17,205 bases of DNA from JBOHER01 sp050701115. Lineage in GTDB: Bacteria; Actinomycetota; Actinomycetes; Mycobacteriales; Pseudonocardiaceae. Below, piece by piece: positions 14,306 through 17,205 of the stretch. Location of the stretch: contig JBOHER010000497.1 in the NCBI GenBank assembly GCA_050701115.1, positions 1 to 17,205 of the forward strand, written 5' to 3'. Position 1 is the first letter of the stretch; the number at the start of each line of letters is the position of its first letter. The translations under genes were made by a program, and so were the position numbers. The notes below the pieces were generated by a model, which worked only from the letters and a program-made list of their open reading frames with translations, was not told where the DNA came from and did no database searches.

Positions 14306-15310
14306 ATGCCGCCACCGGACACCCGCCGAGTCGATCTGCGCAGGTTGCGCGCCGTGCTGCCCGCCGCGACCGGCGCCATCCTGGACGCCTACGAGCGGCA
14401 CCTCCGAGCCGAACGGGGCCTATCACCGCACACGGTGCGTGCCTATCTGGGTGACGTGGTTTCCCTGCTCGCCCACCTGCACGGCGTCTGGGCGGATGGC
14501 GAGGGCGCATCGCCACCGGCTGGTGCCGACCTCACCGGGCTGGACGTTGGGGAACTCCGTGGTTGGCTGGCGCGGCAACGTGCCGCAGGCGTGAGCCGCA
14601 CGACCCTGTCCCGGCGCTTTGCCGCCGCGCGCACCTTCACAGCCTGGGCTCAGCGCACCGGCGTTATCGACGTCGACCCCGGCATCCGGCTGGTCTCACC
14701 CAAGCCGCATCGGAAGCTGCCGGGTGTGCTCAATCCGGAACAAGCCGGTGCGATGATGCGCGCGTCCGGCATTGGTGCCGCCGAACAGGACGCCATCGCC
14801 CTGCGGGATCACGCCATCGTGGAAACGCTGTATGCGACCGGCGTGCGGGTCGCCGAACTCTGCGGGCTCGATGTCGGCGACGTCGACTGCTCTCGCCGGG
14901 TCCTGCGGGTGCTCGGCAAGGGCAACAAGGAACGCGTCGTGCCCTTTGGTGCTCCAGCAGGCCGGGCGCTACACGAATGGCTGAATGTCGGCCGGGCCAA
15001 GCTGTGCAGGCATGGCCCGGTGGACGGCAGCGGGCCATTGTTTCTCGGCGCGCGCGGGGGCAGAGTGAACCAGCGAACCGTGCGCCGGGTCGTGCACGCT
15101 GCGGTGTCCGCCGTTCCTGGCGCGATCGATATGGGTCCGCACGGGCTACGGCACTCGGCAGCGACCCACCTGTTGGAGGGTGGCGCTGACCTTCGCAGCG
15201 TTCAGGAGTTACTCGGTCACGCTACGCTAGCCACGACCCAGCTCTACACTCATGTCACCGTCGAGCGGCTGAAGGCGATACATGACCGAACCCACCCACG
15301 GGCCCGATGA
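14306..15310 (+). CDS. xerC: Tyrosine recombinase XerC
   Basis: XerC works with XerD at dif to resolve chromosome dimers. The N-terminal SAM-like core-binding domain (about 22-118) carries LSPHTVRAYLGDV. The catalytic domain has the complete set R181 (TGVRVAEL), K205 (GKGNKERVVP), H279 and R282 (HGLRHSAATH), H305 (LGHATLATTQLYTH) and the nucleophile Y314. The location between dprA and rpsB is where actinobacterial xerC usually lies, which favours XerC over XerD. The ATG at 14306 gives 334 residues; the ribosome binding site is weak (GGAA about 11 bases upstream). A 126-base gap separates it from dprA, with no clear promoter. Its end overlaps whiG by 29 bases. Confidence 0.93.
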   Translation: MPPPDTRRVDLRRLRAVLPAATGAILDAYERHLRAERGLSPHTVRAYLGDVVSLLAHLHGVWADGEGASPPAGADLTGLDVGELRGWLARQRAAGVSRTTLSRRFAAARTFTAWAQRTGVIDVDPGIRLVSPKPHRKLPGVLNPEQAGAMMRASGIGAAEQDAIALRDHAIVETLYATGVRVAELCGLDVGDVDCSRRVLRVLGKGNKERVVPFGAPAGRALHEWLNVGRAKLCRHGPVDGSGPLFLGARGGRVNQRTVRRVVHAAVSAVPGAIDMGPHGLRHSAATHLLEGGADLRSVQELLGHATLATTQLYTHVTVERLKAIHDRTHPRAR

Positions 15311-16091
15311 GGACATCGGGAAGCAGGCCGCTACCCACGCCACCGGATCGGATGCGATCGATGACCTGTGGCAGGAGTTCATCCAGTGCCCCCGGCAGGG
15401 CGTTCGAGATCGGCTCGTGCTGCACTACGCGCCGCTGGTCAAGTACGTGGCGGGCCGGGTAGGGACGGGTCTGCCCACCCACGTCGACACCGGCGACCTC
15501 GTTCAGTCGGGCATCTTCGGGTTGGTCGATGCGATCGAGAAGTTCGACCCCGGTCGCGGATGGAAATTCGAGACCTACGCGATGCAGCGCATCCGCGGCG
15601 CGATCCTGGACGACTTGCGGTCGCAAGACTGGGTACCGCGGGTCGTGCGAAGCAGGGCACGGGAAGTCGAGCGCGCCATCGAGCGGCTGAGTGCGCGACT
15701 GCACCGGACGCCCACCGACCTGGAACTCGCCGACGAGTTGGATATCAGCATCGCTGAGCTCCGCGACCTGTACGGCCAGCTGCAGCTGACCAGCGTGGTG
15801 GCGCTGGAGGATCTGATCAGCGTCGGCAAGGACACCGGATCGTTTGTCGACGAGGAAGCCATCGACCCGGTGTCCGTCCTGGTCGACCGGGACAATCGCC
15901 GTCAGCTTGCCGAGGCGATCGAGCAACTCGTCGAACGCGACCGGATCGTGGTGAGCCTGTACTACTTCGAAAGCCTCACCCTGGCCGAGATCGGCAAGGT
16001 ACTCGGCGTGACCGAGTCACGGGTCAGCCAACTGCACACCCGCGCCGTGCTGAGACTGCGCGCCAAGCTCACCGAACAGGCGGGCGTATAG
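15282..16091 (+). CDS. whiG: RNA polymerase sigma factor WhiG (FliA/sigma-28 family)
   Basis: This 269-residue sigma factor of the FliA/WhiG type directs RNA polymerase to developmental genes; in Streptomyces it starts sporulation of aerial hyphae. Region 2 is visible as APLVKYVAGRV through DLVQSGIFGLVDAIEKFDPGRGWKFETYAMQRIRGAI (50-109). It is followed by LRSQDWVPR, region 3 (about 124-180) and region 4 with LTLAEIGKVLGVTESRVSQLHTRA (232-255), a helix-turn-helix. In Streptomyces the anti-sigma factor RsiG with c-di-GMP holds WhiG inactive; no rsiG lies in this window. The ATG at 15282 is preceded by GAAGG seven bases upstream and lies inside the xerC end, suggesting coupling. A motility role is possible in some relatives. 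Confidence 0.93.
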   Translation: MTEPTHGPDEDIGKQAATHATGSDAIDDLWQEFIQCPRQGVRDRLVLHYAPLVKYVAGRVGTGLPTHVDTGDLVQSGIFGLVDAIEKFDPGRGWKFETYAMQRIRGAILDDLRSQDWVPRVVRSRAREVERAIERLSARLHRTPTDLELADELDISIAELRDLYGQLQLTSVVALEDLISVGKDTGSFVDEEAIDPVSVLVDRDNRRQLAEAIEQLVERDRIVVSLYYFESLTLAEIGKVLGVTESRVSQLHTRAVLRLRAKLTEQAGV

Positions 16092-16629
16092 CGGTGTCGC
16101 CGTCCCAGGGCTTCAGCCTGACCCGGAAATGCTCGCCGACCAGGACGAGGGGGTTCAGGTACTCCTCGCCGCGCCGGACGCCCCAGTGCAGGCACGCGCT
16201 CACCGGACAGCCAGGGTGACCAGCCATCACCGTCCCGATCACCTGCCCCGCGTATACCTGCTCGCCAACGGCCACCAGCGGGTCAACCGGTTCGTAGGTT
16301 GTGCGCAGCATGTCGTGGTCGATGGAGACCACTCCGCGGCCCGCCAGCAGACCTGCGAACACCACGACTCCGGTATCCGCCGACAGCACCGATTGGCCGG
16401 TCGTGGCGCGCAAGTCCACACCTCGATGACCGGGTCCATAGGGGCTGGCTGGTGGTTCGAATGGCCGTAGCACATCGGGCGCCGGTGTCAGTGGCCAGGA
16501 CAGCCGCGGTTCCGGCGCGGTCAGGGCCGGCGGCGGTTGTGCGGTCGCGGTAACCGGGTTCGCAACGGACAGCAGCACGAACGGCAGGAAGATCAGCAGC
16601 GCGAATGCGCGAATCGATGATGGCAGCAT
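16069..16629 (-). CDS. Secreted M23-family (LytM-like) protein, catalytic histidines missing
   Basis: This 186-residue exported protein has an N-terminal signal peptide (basic start, hydrophobic 8-23, likely cleavage after TATA near 30), a proline-rich linker (31-62) and an M23/LytM domain. Zinc ligands are kept: H68 and D72 in GHRGVD, and H148 in CLHWGV. The first histidine of the usual HxH is C146, and the usual YAHL segment reads TYEPVD, so both accepted catalytic histidines seem absent. C141 and C146 may form a disulfide. Enzymatic activity is therefore doubtful; a role in binding peptidoglycan or controlling another hydrolase is an alternative. Its end overlaps whiG by 23 bases on the other strand. 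A homologue next to rpsB is common in actinobacteria. Confidence 0.87.
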   Translation of the reverse strand: MLPSSIRAFALLIFLPFVLLSVANPVTATAQPPPALTAPEPRLSWPLTPAPDVLRPFEPPASPYGPGHRGVDLRATTGQSVLSADTGVVVFAGLLAGRGVVSIDHDMLRTTYEPVDPLVAVGEQVYAGQVIGTVMAGHPGCPVSACLHWGVRRGEEYLNPLVLVGEHFRVRLKPWDGDTAIRPPVR

Positions 16630-16680
16630 CGGTCCACTGTCCCGCTCCGCGGCGGCTCGCGATGGTCATCTGCACAGATC

Positions 16681-16708
16681 TGTGGATAACTCGACCCGGT
16701 GTGTACAA
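16681..16708 (-). promoter_or_regulatory. Pair of DnaA-box-like sequences
   Basis: On the reverse strand, TTATCCACA (16681-16689) is a perfect classic DnaA box, and TTGTACACA (16700-16708) is one base from the actinobacterial form TTGTCCACA. Their starts are 19 bases apart, close to the 18-base spacing in the cluster at 10988-11062. They lie about 50-80 bases upstream of the M23 gene. Confidence 0.4.
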
Positions 16709-16775
16709 CGTGACGCGGGAGTAAGGGAGCGTGAGGGCGTCGCAGCGAGTTCACCTGCCTGCCCCCTAGGCGCCG

Positions 16776-16804
16776 CTGACCACCTGGAACGGGCGGCGTA
16801 CACT
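16776..16804 (+). promoter_or_regulatory. Candidate rpsB promoter
   Basis: CTGACC (16776-16781, four of six to TTGACA) and TACACT (16799-16804, four of six to TATAAT) are separated by the ideal 17 bases. Transcription would start near 16811, giving a leader of about 225 bases that contains several stem-loops. This is the best housekeeping-type promoter I can see in the window. Confidence 0.55.
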
Positions 16805-16813
16805 CTGCACTTG

Positions 16814-17009
16814 CAGCCCGCAGTATGTGGGCTGACTTCGCGTGCACGTGCATGCTCGGCGATCTCCGTGCGGAAACCGGCGAGAACATGGTGCCCTGCG
16901 GTCCCCCAGGTCACCCGTGGGGTCAGGGAACCGGCACGGCACTAGGGCGGTTGACCACCCGGCCAGTCGCGACAAACCGATCGTGCGCACCGGAACATCA
17001 CCGGTGCGC
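16814..17009 (+). promoter_or_regulatory. Structured rpsB leader (candidate ribosomal protein leader RNA)
   Basis: Three stem-loops follow the candidate promoter. The first pairs 16814-16822 with 16826-16834 (nine pairs, one G-T). The second is nested, 16894-16898 with 16924-16928 enclosing 16904-16908 with 16918-16922. The third is a perfect nine-pair stem, GCGCACCGG (16985-16993) with 17001-17009. The last is just before the ribosome binding region, where S2 autoregulation would act. Function is inferred, not shown. Confidence 0.4.
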
Positions 17010-17036
17010 CAAGACAGAAGAGGTGCGAACAAGGCC

Positions 17037-17205
17037 ATGGCCGTCGTCACCATGAAGCAGTTGCTCGACTCCGGTGTCCATTTCGGGCACCAGACCCGCC
17101 GCTGGAACCCGAAGATGAAGCGCTACATCTTCACCGAGCGCAACGGCATCTACATCATCGACCTGCAGCAGACGCTGACCTACATCGACCGTGCCTTCGA
17201 GTTCA
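17037..17205 (+). CDS. rpsB: 30S ribosomal protein S2 (start only, cut by window end)
   Basis: The first 56 codons encode the conserved beginning of S2: MAVVTMKQLLDSGVHFGHQ, then TRRWNPKMKRYIFTERNGIYIIDLQQT. S2 joins the 30S subunit late and, with bS1 where present, helps mRNA binding. I chose ATG 17037 because actinobacterial S2 usually starts MAVVTMKQ; the ATG at 17052 is an alternative. GAAGAGG (17017-17023) lies 13 bases upstream and AAGG only two, so the spacing is unusual. The remainder lies to the right of the window; tsf would be expected next. Confidence 0.95.
   Translation, partial: MAVVTMKQLLDSGVHFGHQTRRWNPKMKRYIFTERNGIYIIDLQQTLTYIDRAFEF

Larger units (their letters stand above)
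16630..17036. other. Divergent intergenic region between the M23 gene and rpsB
   Basis: These 407 bases hold no convincing gene. They contain two DnaA-box-like sites (16681-16708), a plausible rpsB promoter (16776-16804), stem-loops in the resulting leader at 16814-16834, 16894-16928 and 16985-17009, and presumably the promoter of the reverse-strand M23 gene, which I could not place. Confidence 0.6.

Noticed and set aside
1..17205. tRNA genes, CRISPR arrays, phage genes or toxin-antitoxin pairs
   Set aside because: I looked through both strands and saw no cloverleaf, no spaced direct repeats and no such protein families.

Overview
The window is a high-GC stretch of a conserved actinobacterial housekeeping neighbourhood. 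Gene order is ffh – amidohydrolase – two CPBP (CAAX-protease-like) membrane proteins – rpsP – KH protein – rimM – trmD – rplS – two lepB – rnhB – DUF2469 – (reverse-strand DUF4166) – yraN – comM – dprA – xerC – whiG – (reverse-strand M23 protein) – rpsB. GTG starts, start/stop overlaps, a WhiG-type sporulation sigma factor, a DUF2469 gene directly after rnhB and lysine/alanine-rich tails on S16 and Ffh all suggest a filamentous, probably spore-forming actinomycete. Pseudonocardiales is my best guess; this is inference from gene content, not a database match.

Layout. Positions 1-426 carry no gene: there is half of an intergenic repeat at the left edge and a strong hairpin at 234-269. Positions 427-4574 are a tightly spaced forward unit (ffh, amidohydrolase, CPBP-1, CPBP-2). 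It is followed by a nested, perfectly paired inverted repeat at 4598-4700. Positions 4882-6872 are the ribosome assembly and tRNA modification operon rpsP-khpA-rimM-trmD. After a 194-base gap, rplS starts a new unit, followed by two tandem signal peptidases, rnhB and DUF2469 (to 10254). A convergent region follows, then a lone reverse-strand DUF4166 gene (10350-10979). A divergent intergenic region with clustered DnaA-box sequences precedes yraN-comM-dprA (11151-14179). The xerC-whiG pair (14306-16091) overlaps tail to tail with a secreted M23-family protein. A roughly 400-base region with a plausible promoter and several hairpins then leads into rpsB, which is cut by the window end.

How the genes work together. 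Ffh (targeting of membrane and secreted proteins) and the two LepB proteins (signal peptide removal) serve export. S16, L19, S2, RimM, KhpA and TrmD serve ribosome assembly and decoding. RNase HII, YraN, ComM, DprA and XerC act on DNA (ribonucleotide removal, branch migration, ssDNA loading of RecA, dimer resolution). WhiG and the M23 protein link to cell development and the cell wall.

I see no clear novel defence or mobile system. The most unusual signals are the nested inverted repeat and its partial second copy, two clusters of DnaA-box-like sequences away from any dnaA gene, an M23 domain that keeps its zinc ligands but lacks the usual catalytic histidines, and duplicated lepB genes that share the same probable leaderless start architecture.
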